DNA from: Pseudoalteromonas ostreae
Lineage (GTDB): Bacteria; Pseudomonadota; Gammaproteobacteria; Enterobacterales; Alteromonadaceae
Reading direction: 5' to 3'
Length of the DNA: 64,000 bases
Assembly: GCF_018069805.1 (NCBI RefSeq)
Contig: NZ_JAGPYN010000021.1
Span: 1-64,000 of the forward strand
The notes under the pieces are model-generated. The model had not been told where the DNA came from. It ran no database searches and saw only the letters and a program-made list of their open reading frames with translations. Position numbers and translations under genes: made by a program. This document shows, piece after piece, positions 21,383-30,451 of this stretch (position 1 is its first letter; each line of letters opens with the position of its first letter).

Positions 21383-22762
21383 ATGACTAAAAATTTGTCG
21401 ATAGTAGAATATTTTTCTTACTTTAAAGATAAACGCCTCATTAATGTGTTTATCTTTGGCATGAGTAGTGGCTTTCCTTGGGTGCTGATTGGCTCTGTAA
21501 TGTCAGCCTGGCTCAAAGACGAAGGCCTCAGTCGCAGTATGATTGGCTTATTTGGCATTGTATTTGGCGCGTACAGCATTAATTTTTTATGGTCACCTTT
21601 GGTTGACCGAATCAAACTGCCCATTCTTTATCGCTGGCTTGGCCAGCGCCGCAGCTGGATACTGCTTTGCCAGAGCTTTATTTTACTCGGTGTTATTTTA
21701 TTAGCCGGGCTCGATATTACTGCCCATTTAGGTGTCGCTGCAGCTTTATGCTTACTCATCGCAGTCGCCTCTGCCACTCAAGATATCGCTATTGATGCAT
21801 TTCGTATCGATACCCTCAGTGAAAACGAAAGCCATAAAGCCACCGCAGCGGCTGCTATGGCGACTTCAGGTTGGTGGAGCGGTTATGCACTGCTTGGTGC
21901 CATCCCGTTTTATATGGCTGATATGCCAAACATTGACTGGCCACAAGTGTATTACTTTTTAGCTATTTTGATGTTACTGCTAATGAGTTGTGTATTTTGG
22001 GCCAAAGAACCAGAATCAAATCGTGAGGCAGTGCATGCTGAGTTAGAACGTATTTACCAACAAAAGCTGGCATTGGGTAAGCAGACTCAATTAACTAAAG
22101 TGACGGCATGGCTGGCTGTTACTGTACTTGATCCTTTTAAAACCTTCTTCGCGCGAAATGGTGTAAAAACAGCACTCGCGCTGCTGGCTTTTATCTTTTT
22201 ATTCAAAATTGGTGAAGCATTTTTAGCCCGTATGTCGATTGTATTTTACAAAGAAGTCGGCTTTTCTAACACTCAAATAGCAAACTATTCAAAGCTGGGA
22301 ACAGGTTTAATCACCATCGTTTTTGCATTTTTAGGCAGTATTTTTAATCACAAGTACGGTATTGTTAAAGGTTTGTTTATTAGCGGTGTGGCAATGGCTG
22401 CTTCTAACTTAATGTTTTCTTGGATCGCTCTTGCAGGCCCGCAAGAACATTTATACGCAATGGCAATTGTCGTAGATGGCTTTACTCAAGCATGGTCGTT
22501 AGTGGCTATGGTGGCATTTATATCTATGCTATGTGATCGCGCTTTTAGTGCAACACATTACGCTTTACTAGCCTCACTAGGGAACTTAGGGCGAACCTTG
22601 CTTTCAAGTTACAGTGGTGTGGTGATTGATGATTGGTTAGGTGGAAATTGGTCGTTATTCTTTATTTTGACTGCCTTGATGGTGATACCATCATTAATAT
22701 TCTTGTACTTGATCCGGAATAAATTATATGAGTTAGAGAATAGTTATCACGGTAAAAATTAA
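21383..22762 (+). CDS. ampG: AmpG family muropeptide MFS transporter
   Basis: A 459-residue major facilitator with about 12-14 helices. The LWSPLVDRIKLP segment after the first helices and the SATQDIAIDAFRID motif are hallmarks of AmpG, the importer of GlcNAc-anhydroMurNAc peptides for wall recycling. The yajG neighbour supports this. It ends the plus-strand run. Confidence 0.9.
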   Translation: MTKNLSIVEYFSYFKDKRLINVFIFGMSSGFPWVLIGSVMSAWLKDEGLSRSMIGLFGIVFGAYSINFLWSPLVDRIKLPILYRWLGQRRSWILLCQSFILLGVILLAGLDITAHLGVAAALCLLIAVASATQDIAIDAFRIDTLSENESHKATAAAAMATSGWWSGYALLGAIPFYMADMPNIDWPQVYYFLAILMLLLMSCVFWAKEPESNREAVHAELERIYQQKLALGKQTQLTKVTAWLAVTVLDPFKTFFARNGVKTALALLAFIFLFKIGEAFLARMSIVFYKEVGFSNTQIANYSKLGTGLITIVFAFLGSIFNHKYGIVKGLFISGVAMAASNLMFSWIALAGPQEHLYAMAIVVDGFTQAWSLVAMVAFISMLCDRAFSATHYALLASLGNLGRTLLSSYSGVVIDDWLGGNWSLFFILTALMVIPSLIFLYLIRNKLYELENSYHGKN

Positions 22763-22825
22763 CAGGGGAAGAAATCATTTTACATCAATGAGAGCGCTTC
22801 CCTGCGCTTACAAAAAAACTAAATA

Positions 22826-23065
22826 TTAGCCTTCTTTTAATAAGCCTAAACCCTCATACGGATCGACCTCTAATGCATCACAATAACGTAAAAATTCAAT
22901 TACGTCTAAACGACGCTCTTGGTTTTCAATTTTGCCAATGAATGAATGCGGCGTACCAAGTACTTGAGCAAGGCTACGCATTGTGTGACCTTTCTCATGT
23001 CGTTTAGTTTTAAGCCACTTGGTTAGTTTCGAGTTTTCTTCCGAAGAAACTGTTTTACCCATCAT
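22826..23065 (-). CDS. XRE-family helix-turn-helix regulator
   Basis: A 79-residue single-domain Cro/C1-type DNA-binding protein (HTH about residues 16-70: KTKRHEKGHTMRSLAQVLG and the recognition region PHSFIGKIENQERRLDV). It has no sensor domain. An inverted repeat upstream (23106-23134) is a candidate autoregulatory site. Its targets are unknown; the divergent neighbour is a 58-residue membrane protein. Confidence 0.85.
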   Translation of the reverse strand: MMGKTVSSEENSKLTKWLKTKRHEKGHTMRSLAQVLGTPHSFIGKIENQERRLDVIEFLRYCDALEVDPYEGLGLLKEG

Positions 23066-23388
23066 AAAAACATCTCCTACTAGATGATTTAAAGTTTAAT
23101 TAATTAAGAGTGAAATTTTGCCCGTCTCACTCTTGGATACATTATATACTATTCAGGCCCATGTGAATAACTAATTTCAGTCGTTCACCCCATTTTTAGG
23201 AACAAACTATTGTAGTTAAATAACTTTATTGTTAAATGCACAATAAAATACACATTCTATAAACAGTTCCTTTTTAATGTAACAAATAATTAATTTAAAT
23301 AAACCTTTTTTATGATTAATTATTTTTGACTTGCAAATTAAATAGTTACATTATTAACTATCGTTTTAATTGTTAGGAGCAAGAATTT
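23066..23388. other. AT-rich divergent intergenic region
   Basis: About 320 bp between the XRE regulator and the 58-residue membrane protein gene. Apart from the inverted repeat at 23106-23134, nothing coding or structured was seen. Confidence 0.5.
23106..23134. promoter_or_regulatory. Inverted repeat upstream of XRE regulator
   Basis: AAGAGTGA at 23106-23113 and its exact complement TCACTCTT at 23127-23134, separated by 13 nt. It lies about 40 bp upstream of the regulator start, suitable for autoregulation. Function is inferred. Confidence 0.4.
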
Positions 23389-23565
23389 ATGTTCAGGTTA
23401 TTGTTTTTACTGCCCGTTATTCTCAGCTTAGGCTGGTATTTTTTCCTTAAAGCAAATGACGTGCCGATCAAACAAGGGAAGAAAGGCTTTATATACATTT
23501 TAGCGTTTTCTGCAATAGTGTTGGTTTTTTTTATTTTAATGATCCAAGTCACTCACGTCGATTGA
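23389..23565 (+). CDS. Small two-helix membrane protein (58 aa)
   Basis: A short gene of 58 residues, starting MFRLLFLLPVILSLGWYFF, with a second helix GFIYILAFSAIVLVFFILM after a charged loop (KANDVPIKQGKKG). A good ribosome-binding site (TAGGAGC) lies about 10 nt upstream of the ATG. The family is not recognised. It ends 21 bp before the convergent RND transporter gene. The helix pattern and the Shine-Dalgarno support it as real. Confidence 0.72.
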   Translation: MFRLLFLLPVILSLGWYFFLKANDVPIKQGKKGFIYILAFSAIVLVFFILMIQVTHVD

Positions 23566-23586
23566 GTGGTCAAAAATAAACCAACA

Positions 23587-26500
23587 CTATGCCTTGCGGC
23601 GTTCGCGTAACATTAATAAGCAAGGTGTCAGCACTAAAGTTAGTATGGTGGCAAAAGTTAAACCACCTGCAACAGCGGTCGCTAATTGCACCCACCATTG
23701 CGTTGACGGTGCACCAAAATCAATTGTTCGATTAAATAAATCAATATTGATCTGTAGCACCATCGGCATTAGACCTAAAATAGTTGTCACTGTTGTTAAT
23801 AATACTGGGCGTAATCGTTGTGCGCCGGTTCTTAAAATGGCATCTTTTGCAGCAAGCCCTTGCGCTCTTAATACATTGTAAGTATCAATTAGTACAATAT
23901 TATTATTAACCACAATACCAGCCAACGAAATAACCCCTATTCCTGACATAACAATACCAAACGGTTGCTGTAACACTAATAACCCTAAGAACACGCCAAC
24001 AGTCGAAAACACTACCGCGCTTAAAATCAAAAAAGCCTGATAAAAACTATTAAACTGTGTAACTAAAATAATTCCCATCACAAATAGTGCGACTAAAAAG
24101 GCATTTTTTAAGAACGTTTCGGATTCATCTTGGTCTTCTGTTTCGCCACGAACTTTAATTTTAACACGAGGGTCTAAACCTTGCTCTTTAAGCTGCGCTT
24201 GTAAGCGAGGTAAAGCTTTAGCCAACTGCTCACCTACTCTCATGTCAGCGTTAATGGTCACTACTCGATGAGCATCAACACGGCGAATGGTATCCACTTT
24301 TGACGCAGCATGACGTTCAACAAAATAACTAATCGGCACTTGGCCATGCAGCGTTTTAATACGCAAAGTTTCAAGGCGGCTTAAATCTCGCTTGTCGTGC
24401 GGAAAACGTACTCGTATGTCTATCTCGTCGTCAACATCATCAGGGCGATACTCCCCTAACTTTAAGCCATTGGTAATTAGCTGTACATTAGCACCTAACA
24501 TGGCAGCGTCTGCGCCGTACCTTGCTGCGTCAGCTCGGTTGAGTTTTAACTGCCATTCAATCCCCGGTTTTGAAGCGGTGTCATCAACATTTCTAAATGC
24601 GCCATCTTTTTCAATTGCTTGACGAATCAGCTTAGCCTGCTGGTTCAGTACCTCTGGAAATTTTGAGCTCAGCTCAATACTCAGAGCTTTACCACCACCA
24701 GGGCCGTTTTCATCCTTACGCATTTCAATCTCAACACCTGCAAAGCCTGCTGTAATTTCATTCACTTGGGTAATGATATCTTCAGCAGGCGGGCGTTCAT
24801 GCCAATCCTTTAAGTTTAATCGAAATGAGCCGATTTGATCTTGCCCACCGGTTCGCGCATACAAGGTTTTTATACCTTCAACAGCTAAAATACGAGTTTC
24901 GATTTCTTTCATGATCACATCTTTTTCATAAATAGACAGATCACTATACGAGCGTACTTTAATATTTACCCCATTTGGCTCAACATCTGGGAAAAACTCA
25001 ACCCCTAGCTTTGATACCATAAAGCCTACAAAGACTAAAATTGAGAACACTATGGCAGCTAACAGCGTCCACCATGGTTTATCAAGTGCTTGATTTAATA
25101 CTCGTACATAACGCCCTAAAAAACCTTGTAGCTGAGTTAAATCACCTGACTCTGCAGTCACTAAATCTTGCTTTTGTCGTGGTGTTAACGGTCTAATTTT
25201 TCCAATCAATCCCCCGATCGTTGGCACAAAAACCAGTGCCATCAGTAATGATGCAGATAACGTCGCAATTAAAGTGATTGGTAAGTATTTCATAAACTCA
25301 CCCATCATTCCCGGCCAAAATATTAGCGGGGCAAACGCTGCAAGCGTCGTTGCTGTTGATGCAATAATAGGCCATGCCATCCTCTCTGCAGCAATTTTAT
25401 AAGCTTGCTTACGTGTTTTTCCTTCGCTCATTGCTCTATCGGCAAATTCAGTAACAACAATCGCGCCATCCACCAGCATACCAACCGCCATGATCAGCGC
25501 AAATAACACCACGATATTAACGGTTAGGCCAAATAAGGAAATCACTAATATACCGGTTAAAAATGAACCGGGTATCGCCACTCCCACTAAAAATGCGGTC
25601 CGTACTCCCAGCACGGCAACAATAACAATGACTACCAGTAATACTGCTGATAACACGTTGTTTTGTAAGTCTGAAAGCATCATTTCCACGTCTTTCGACA
25701 TATCACCGGTGTAATCAACAAGGATATGCTCAGGCCAGATTTTTTGTGCTTGGCTAACGACCTCTTTGACTTGCGCTACTGTATCTATAATATTTTCACC
25801 AGCACGCTTTTTTACTTCAAGGGATACCGCTTGGCGGCCATTGATACGAGCGATTGAGCTTGGATCTTTATAAGCACGACGTATTTTAGCTACATCCATA
25901 AAGCGAACCACACGATCGCCTACCACTTTTACAGGTTGTTCCATCACATCTTGGATAGTTTCAAATACCGAAGGAATTTTTACAGCAAACCGCCCTTTGC
26001 CGGTATCCAAGGTGCCTGCAGCGACTAAACGATTATTGTTAGAGAGTAATTGAATTATATCACTTGGCTCAAGCCCATATGAAATCATCGCCAGTGGATC
26101 CACTTCAATTTCAACCATGTCTTCGCGGTCACCACCGACATCAACTTCCAATACGCTAGAGATACTTTCAAGTTCGTCTTTTAAATTACGCGCAAGGGTC
26201 AATAACCCCCGCTCTGGTGAGTCACCTGAGAGTGTTAAAGTGATGGTTGGTTGCTGATCTTCCATGAGAATTTCATGTACTTCAGGCTCTTCAGATTCTG
26301 ACGGTAATTTAGCTTTAGCAAGACTGACTCTGTCACGTACATCAGCGAGCGCTTCTTTTGGATCCATGCCCGCCATAAACTCAAGTGTCACTGAGGCGTG
26401 ACCCTCACTGGCCACCGCCGTCATTTCTTTTACTCCTTCAATGGAGCGTAATTCAATCTCCATCGGCCGCACCAGCAGCCGCTCGGCATCTTCTGGAGAA

Positions 26501-26664
26501 ATACCATCATGAATGATTGATACATAAATAAACGGGATGGTGACATCGGGGTTCGCTTCCTTGGGAATATTTTGGTACGTCACCCAGCCAGATACTAATA
26601 ATAGAATGAAAATCAGCAGTACGGTACGCGTGTGATTAAGCGAGGCTTCAATTAAGTTTTTCAT
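23587..26664 (-). CDS. RND efflux transporter permease subunit
   Basis: A 1025-residue inner-membrane RND pump. The N-terminus (NHTRTVLLIFILLLVSGWVTYQNIPKEANPDV) and the twin hydrophobic blocks of six helices flanking two large periplasmic loops are typical. The proton-relay Asp lies in the helix containing ALIMAVGMLVDGAIVVTEF (one Asp rather than the DD of AcrB). This variant belongs to a lineage related to but distinct from AcrB, and the substrate is not readable. It lies 3 bp after the adaptor gene. No outer-membrane TolC-like gene is adjacent. Confidence 0.92.
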   Translation of the reverse strand: MKNLIEASLNHTRTVLLIFILLLVSGWVTYQNIPKEANPDVTIPFIYVSIIHDGISPEDAERLLVRPMEIELRSIEGVKEMTAVASEGHASVTLEFMAGMDPKEALADVRDRVSLAKAKLPSESEEPEVHEILMEDQQPTITLTLSGDSPERGLLTLARNLKDELESISSVLEVDVGGDREDMVEIEVDPLAMISYGLEPSDIIQLLSNNNRLVAAGTLDTGKGRFAVKIPSVFETIQDVMEQPVKVVGDRVVRFMDVAKIRRAYKDPSSIARINGRQAVSLEVKKRAGENIIDTVAQVKEVVSQAQKIWPEHILVDYTGDMSKDVEMMLSDLQNNVLSAVLLVVIVIVAVLGVRTAFLVGVAIPGSFLTGILVISLFGLTVNIVVLFALIMAVGMLVDGAIVVTEFADRAMSEGKTRKQAYKIAAERMAWPIIASTATTLAAFAPLIFWPGMMGEFMKYLPITLIATLSASLLMALVFVPTIGGLIGKIRPLTPRQKQDLVTAESGDLTQLQGFLGRYVRVLNQALDKPWWTLLAAIVFSILVFVGFMVSKLGVEFFPDVEPNGVNIKVRSYSDLSIYEKDVIMKEIETRILAVEGIKTLYARTGGQDQIGSFRLNLKDWHERPPAEDIITQVNEITAGFAGVEIEMRKDENGPGGGKALSIELSSKFPEVLNQQAKLIRQAIEKDGAFRNVDDTASKPGIEWQLKLNRADAARYGADAAMLGANVQLITNGLKLGEYRPDDVDDEIDIRVRFPHDKRDLSRLETLRIKTLHGQVPISYFVERHAASKVDTIRRVDAHRVVTINADMRVGEQLAKALPRLQAQLKEQGLDPRVKIKVRGETEDQDESETFLKNAFLVALFVMGIILVTQFNSFYQAFLILSAVVFSTVGVFLGLLVLQQPFGIVMSGIGVISLAGIVVNNNIVLIDTYNVLRAQGLAAKDAILRTGAQRLRPVLLTTVTTILGLMPMVLQINIDLFNRTIDFGAPSTQWWVQLATAVAGGLTFATILTLVLTPCLLMLRERRKA

Positions 26665-26667
26665 GCC

Positions 26668-27771
26668 TTACTCACCCGCTGTCGTATCAGCTTTAACAAA
26701 CACTGGCTCAACAATATCGCCAACTCTGACAAAACCTTGCCCTAACGTGATCACATTTGCTGTTTCACCCAATCCCCACAGCCACACCCCCTCGGCAGTT
26801 GATTTAGCCAAACTAACATTTATAAATTCTACGCGATTCTCTGCGTTAATCACCTTGACACCGATATTGCCTTCGCTATCAAGTGCCATGTAGGCAGGAC
26901 TTAATAGCATGGCGGGCGCTGAGTCTAGCGAGATATCAAGCTGAGTAGAATAACCTGCTTTGTATTTCATTTCAGGGTTAGCAAAGGCCGCTTCAATACG
27001 AAACGTATTGGTACTGTCATCTGCAACAGAGGCAATATAACGCACTTTTCCTGAGTATGTTTTATCATTTAAAACATGAGCATGAACAGCTTGACCCACA
27101 TGAAAACCGGTGATTTCTTTTTGCGTTGCATCTGCACGAACGATTAGAGGGTCTAAATCAACCAATTCCAAAATTGGATCACCTATTGCCACATAGTCAC
27201 CAAGCTGCACTACTCGTTTATTAATAATGCCGCTAAACGGCGCACGTATCTCGGTGCGCTCTAATTGTAATTCCAGCCCAGCTAGATGCGCTTTTCCTTG
27301 CGCTAGTACAGCCTCACTACGCATAGTTTGTACACGGTCTTGCAGGCCTTGATCTCGAAGTGAAAGTGCACCTTCGTACTCAGCCGTATATTGCTTTAAT
27401 AATGCCGTCGCGGAATCTAGCTGCGCAACTAAATCAGATTTATCTAACTCGAGTATCAATGTACCTTGCTCAACAAATTGCCCCTCTTTGACATAGATTT
27501 TGTTTACTTCACCCGCTTGGCGTGCACTAACTCGCGCTAATTTGTCAGGCTCTGATTTACCATAAAATGACAAGGTGTTTTTTATGTCTTGAGCGACTAA
27601 CCTTACCACTTGCACTTTAGCTATTTTCTCATGATTACTTTGTGACTGCTCATCACTAGCATAGCTTGATCTTGCTCCTGACCCCATCCAGATACTAATT
27701 GCTACAGCAAGAATTATCGCGAGAATATAAGGTTTTTCTTCTAATTGTTGGGCAAGCTTTTTCAAAAGCAA
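26668..27771 (-). CDS. RND efflux periplasmic adaptor subunit
   Basis: A 367-residue membrane fusion protein with an N-terminal membrane anchor (about 15-33), a split lipoyl domain (VSARQAGEVNKIYVKEGQFVEQG and the returning TEIRAPFSGIINKRVVQLGDYV), a short alpha-hairpin between them and a beta-barrel region. It would link the pump encoded downstream to an outer-membrane channel encoded elsewhere. Confidence 0.92.
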   Translation of the reverse strand: MLLKKLAQQLEEKPYILAIILAVAISIWMGSGARSSYASDEQSQSNHEKIAKVQVVRLVAQDIKNTLSFYGKSEPDKLARVSARQAGEVNKIYVKEGQFVEQGTLILELDKSDLVAQLDSATALLKQYTAEYEGALSLRDQGLQDRVQTMRSEAVLAQGKAHLAGLELQLERTEIRAPFSGIINKRVVQLGDYVAIGDPILELVDLDPLIVRADATQKEITGFHVGQAVHAHVLNDKTYSGKVRYIASVADDSTNTFRIEAAFANPEMKYKAGYSTQLDISLDSAPAMLLSPAYMALDSEGNIGVKVINAENRVEFINVSLAKSTAEGVWLWGLGETANVITLGQGFVRVGDIVEPVFVKADTTAGE

Positions 27772-27890
27772 AGTTTCCTTTTAGCTATCAATAATAGGAG
27801 CGCAAGATAATTGTATAAATAGTAGAGTAGGTAGTAGTTTTAAGGCAATAACATTAAAAGTGTTATCTTAGTATTTAAATTGTAGCTAAT

Positions 27891-27913
27891 AAAAAAGCCG
27901 CACCTGCGGCTTT
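27891..27913 (-). terminator. Terminator of erpA
   Basis: Stem AAAGCCGC / GCGGCTTT with a 4-nt loop and T-run on the minus strand, 12 bp past the erpA stop. Confidence 0.85.
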
Positions 27914-27924
27914 AATCAATAACT

Positions 27925-28263
27925 CTATACGCTGAAACTAGCGCCGCACCCGCAAGTCGTGGTTGCATTCGGATTAGAAACAAAAAAGCGTGCGCCTTCA
28001 AGCCCCTCGGTGTAATCCACCTCTCCATCAACTAAATATTGAATACTCATCGGGTCAACCACTAAGGTTACACCATTTTTTACAATTTCTAAATCGCCTG
28101 GGTTTGCTTTTTCATCAAAAGTAAAGCCATATTGAAAACCAGAGCATCCACCGCCTGTGACATAAACACGCAGTTTTAGTTCTGGATTTTCTTCTTCGTC
28201 GATTAACTGTTTAACACGAACAGCAGCTGCATCGCTGAACTTAATGGGTAATTCTTCAGACAT
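27925..28263 (-). CDS. erpA: Iron-sulfur cluster insertion protein ErpA
   Basis: A-type Fe-S carrier of 112 residues. The three cluster-binding cysteines are in [11 protein letters not shown] and [11 protein letters not shown]. Length and the C-terminus match ErpA. It is monocistronic with its own terminator. Confidence 0.96.
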   Translation of the reverse strand: MSEELPIKFSDAAAVRVKQLIDEEENPELKLRVYVTGGGCSGFQYGFTFDEKANPGDLEIVKNGVTLVVDPMSIQYLVDGEVDYTEGLEGARFFVSNPNATTTCGCGASFSV

Positions 28264-28356
28264 ACCATAACCCTCTATACCTACATTGTTTTGATTATCT
28301 AATACCCGAGTATTTTAATCAAGTATAGCCTTGGCTTATATTAATAGTTGAATTGC

Positions 28357-29142
28357 CTAATTCTTCTCAGTTCTAGATTCATGCATCACATCAAACAATG
28401 CCTCATTCATACGTTTTATAAAGTCATCTTTATATGAATACCTAGCTTCGCGACTAAAGCCAATATGCGCGGTTCTATGGCTAATTTCATCTCGCTCTAT
28501 AACAGTAATAGCAGCATATTGTGGGTTGGCTTTCTTCACATTATCTAATTCATATTGTGTGGCTTTTCTATCGTTGGCGTAACAATCGATCTTATTAGTA
28601 AGTAATTTTATTATATTAGCTGCTGTACTTTTATTTTCCCATAGCAGGATCCGCCCTTGCCTAATTGCTTTTTTGTAACGTTCATCGAGTATTAAATAAC
28701 CGGCATTCATCCCCAAGTGAATAGGTTTCTGAATAGGTGAGTTCGTATTTAATGCTTTTTCTAAATCAATGTTTTCGCGACAGTAAGTAACAACAAACTC
28801 GGTACCTAATGCCACTGAATATGATGAAATATAAGGCCTTGAATCATAATGAATGTATGGAGGTACAATGCCAAGAACGCTACCTTTTTTGATAGTAAGT
28901 AAAGCTCTTTTCCAAGGCATTGGTATTATTTCAACGTCATAATCTGGCTTCAGTTTAGTTCTTGCATGTTTCAATAAATCTATGTAAAGCCCCTTTAACT
29001 CACCATCTTCGAAATAACTATAAGGCGGATAATCATCATCCGCCAATATAGTAATAACAGCTTTACTATTGCATGTTAATGAGAACATCAATATTGACAA
29101 GCCACATACAAGTGCAAAAGGTTTTTTATAAATAGACACCAT
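28357..29142 (-). CDS. Periplasmic substrate-binding protein (SBP_bac_3-like)
   Basis: A 261-residue secreted binding protein with a signal sequence (MVSIYKKPFALVCGL onwards, cleaved near NSKA). The mature start ITILADDDYPPYSYFEDGELKGLYIDLL is typical of the amino-acid-binding (family 3) fold. The ATG at 29142 is preferred over one 36 bp upstream, because the latter overlaps the porin gene and adds a polar stretch before the signal. No ABC permease is nearby, so it may feed a chemoreceptor or sensor. Ligand unknown. Confidence 0.82.
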   Translation of the reverse strand: MVSIYKKPFALVCGLSILMFSLTCNSKAVITILADDDYPPYSYFEDGELKGLYIDLLKHARTKLKPDYDVEIIPMPWKRALLTIKKGSVLGIVPPYIHYDSRPYISSYSVALGTEFVVTYCRENIDLEKALNTNSPIQKPIHLGMNAGYLILDERYKKAIRQGRILLWENKSTAANIIKLLTNKIDCYANDRKATQYELDNVKKANPQYAAITVIERDEISHRTAHIGFSREARYSYKDDFIKRMNEALFDVMHESRTEKN

Positions 29143-29149
29143 TTTATTG

Positions 29150-30343
29150 TTAGTAACCCCACTCTTGCGAGTAGTCATAACGAAACCCGACTGATAATGA
29201 ACTAAAATCAGCTAGATAATTAAAATTTCGATACAGGTATTCAACATGTAAGCGTAGATTTTCAGCAGGAAGCCATTCTAAGGTCAGGTTAGTGCCATTA
29301 AATTTTTGAGACTGCTCAGCCTGATGACCATCATCAAAGTCAAAGTACCCCAGTTTCACTTTATAACTTTCACTAAGCGGGTAAGCCATTGATAAATCAA
29401 ATGTATGCCCGTCTCTATCAGCATTGAAATCTCTATTATATTCTTTAAACTGGTAACCTAGAGCAAAGTATAAACCACTATCAAAAGAGTACGCAAAAGA
29501 GCTACCTATAATATTATCGTCACCCAATTCCTGTTCATTCTCGTAAATGCCTTGATTCGTATAAGTCAAAGCAAGATGTAAATTATCTTTGTCATAACTG
29601 ACCCCTCCATTTACAAGATCGCTATTATTGTCACCTGACGAACCATCAAATTGGCTCACTAACATCCACGTAAAATCCCCTTGTGCCACCTGATAAGTAA
29701 GCAAGTTATTAACAAAAAAGAGGCTTTCTGGGTCATATGCAAACGGGCTATTACCATGGTTAAAAATATCTACATATTCAGCAATAAATAGATATTGAGC
29801 TGGTCGTTGCTTGCCGATACCTACTTTCCCATAGGGACTATCCAACGCAACATATACTTGTCGCGCCTTACCAAAGTCCCCATTATTTGATAAGTCTACG
29901 CCCCACTCACCATGTAAAGTCGCTTGCCAATAGTCATCAAACGCAGCGGTTGATTTTATGCCTACATGAGAAAGCGCATCTCTCACATCCCATTGTGATT
30001 CACTGTTTTCATCGACATAACCAAATGTTGGTCTTATTGTTGCATATATTTTTATATCTTTTTTAAATTTATCAGAAAGTAACTCCTCTGGTTTTAAGTC
30101 AGGTGCTGAATTAGCAACTGCTAATGTCGATGCAATTGGTGAGGGATGATTTTTATTTTCAAGTATTTCTATTCTTTTACTTATACTCTCAAACTTAACT
30201 GTTAAAGATTCTAAGGTAGCTAATTGTGTGCTAATTTTACCTAGCTGTAACTTTAAGTTTTGTAGCTCTTCTTGTTCATCTTGTGCACAAACAGCAGCCG
30301 CATAAGAGGTAGTTAACAAAAAGCAAATAATTTTTTTTTGCAT
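29150..30343 (-). CDS. Outer-membrane porin
   Basis: A 397-residue porin with a signal peptide (about 1-20, ending VCAQ), a short coiled-coil (about 23-62, EELQNLKLQLGKISTQLATLE and onward) and a beta-barrel of alternating aromatic strands. It ends in a terminal aromatic (EWGY). The N-terminal coiled coil is a less common addition to general porins and may trimerise or reach the peptidoglycan. It is followed 7 bp later by the binding-protein gene, suggesting joint uptake. Confidence 0.88.
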   Translation of the reverse strand: MQKKIICFLLTTSYAAAVCAQDEQEELQNLKLQLGKISTQLATLESLTVKFESISKRIEILENKNHPSPIASTLAVANSAPDLKPEELLSDKFKKDIKIYATIRPTFGYVDENSESQWDVRDALSHVGIKSTAAFDDYWQATLHGEWGVDLSNNGDFGKARQVYVALDSPYGKVGIGKQRPAQYLFIAEYVDIFNHGNSPFAYDPESLFFVNNLLTYQVAQGDFTWMLVSQFDGSSGDNNSDLVNGGVSYDKDNLHLALTYTNQGIYENEQELGDDNIIGSSFAYSFDSGLYFALGYQFKEYNRDFNADRDGHTFDLSMAYPLSESYKVKLGYFDFDDGHQAEQSQKFNGTNLTLEWLPAENLRLHVEYLYRNFNYLADFSSLSVGFRYDYSQEWGY

Positions 30344-30451
30344 GAATACGCCCTAACATTTAAACTTTTTTTAAGTGTAGACTATCTTTATTTATACATA
30401 ACAAAAAAAACTCGTCTTATTCGTCTTAATTCAGCTAAAAAGTGAAAACAT

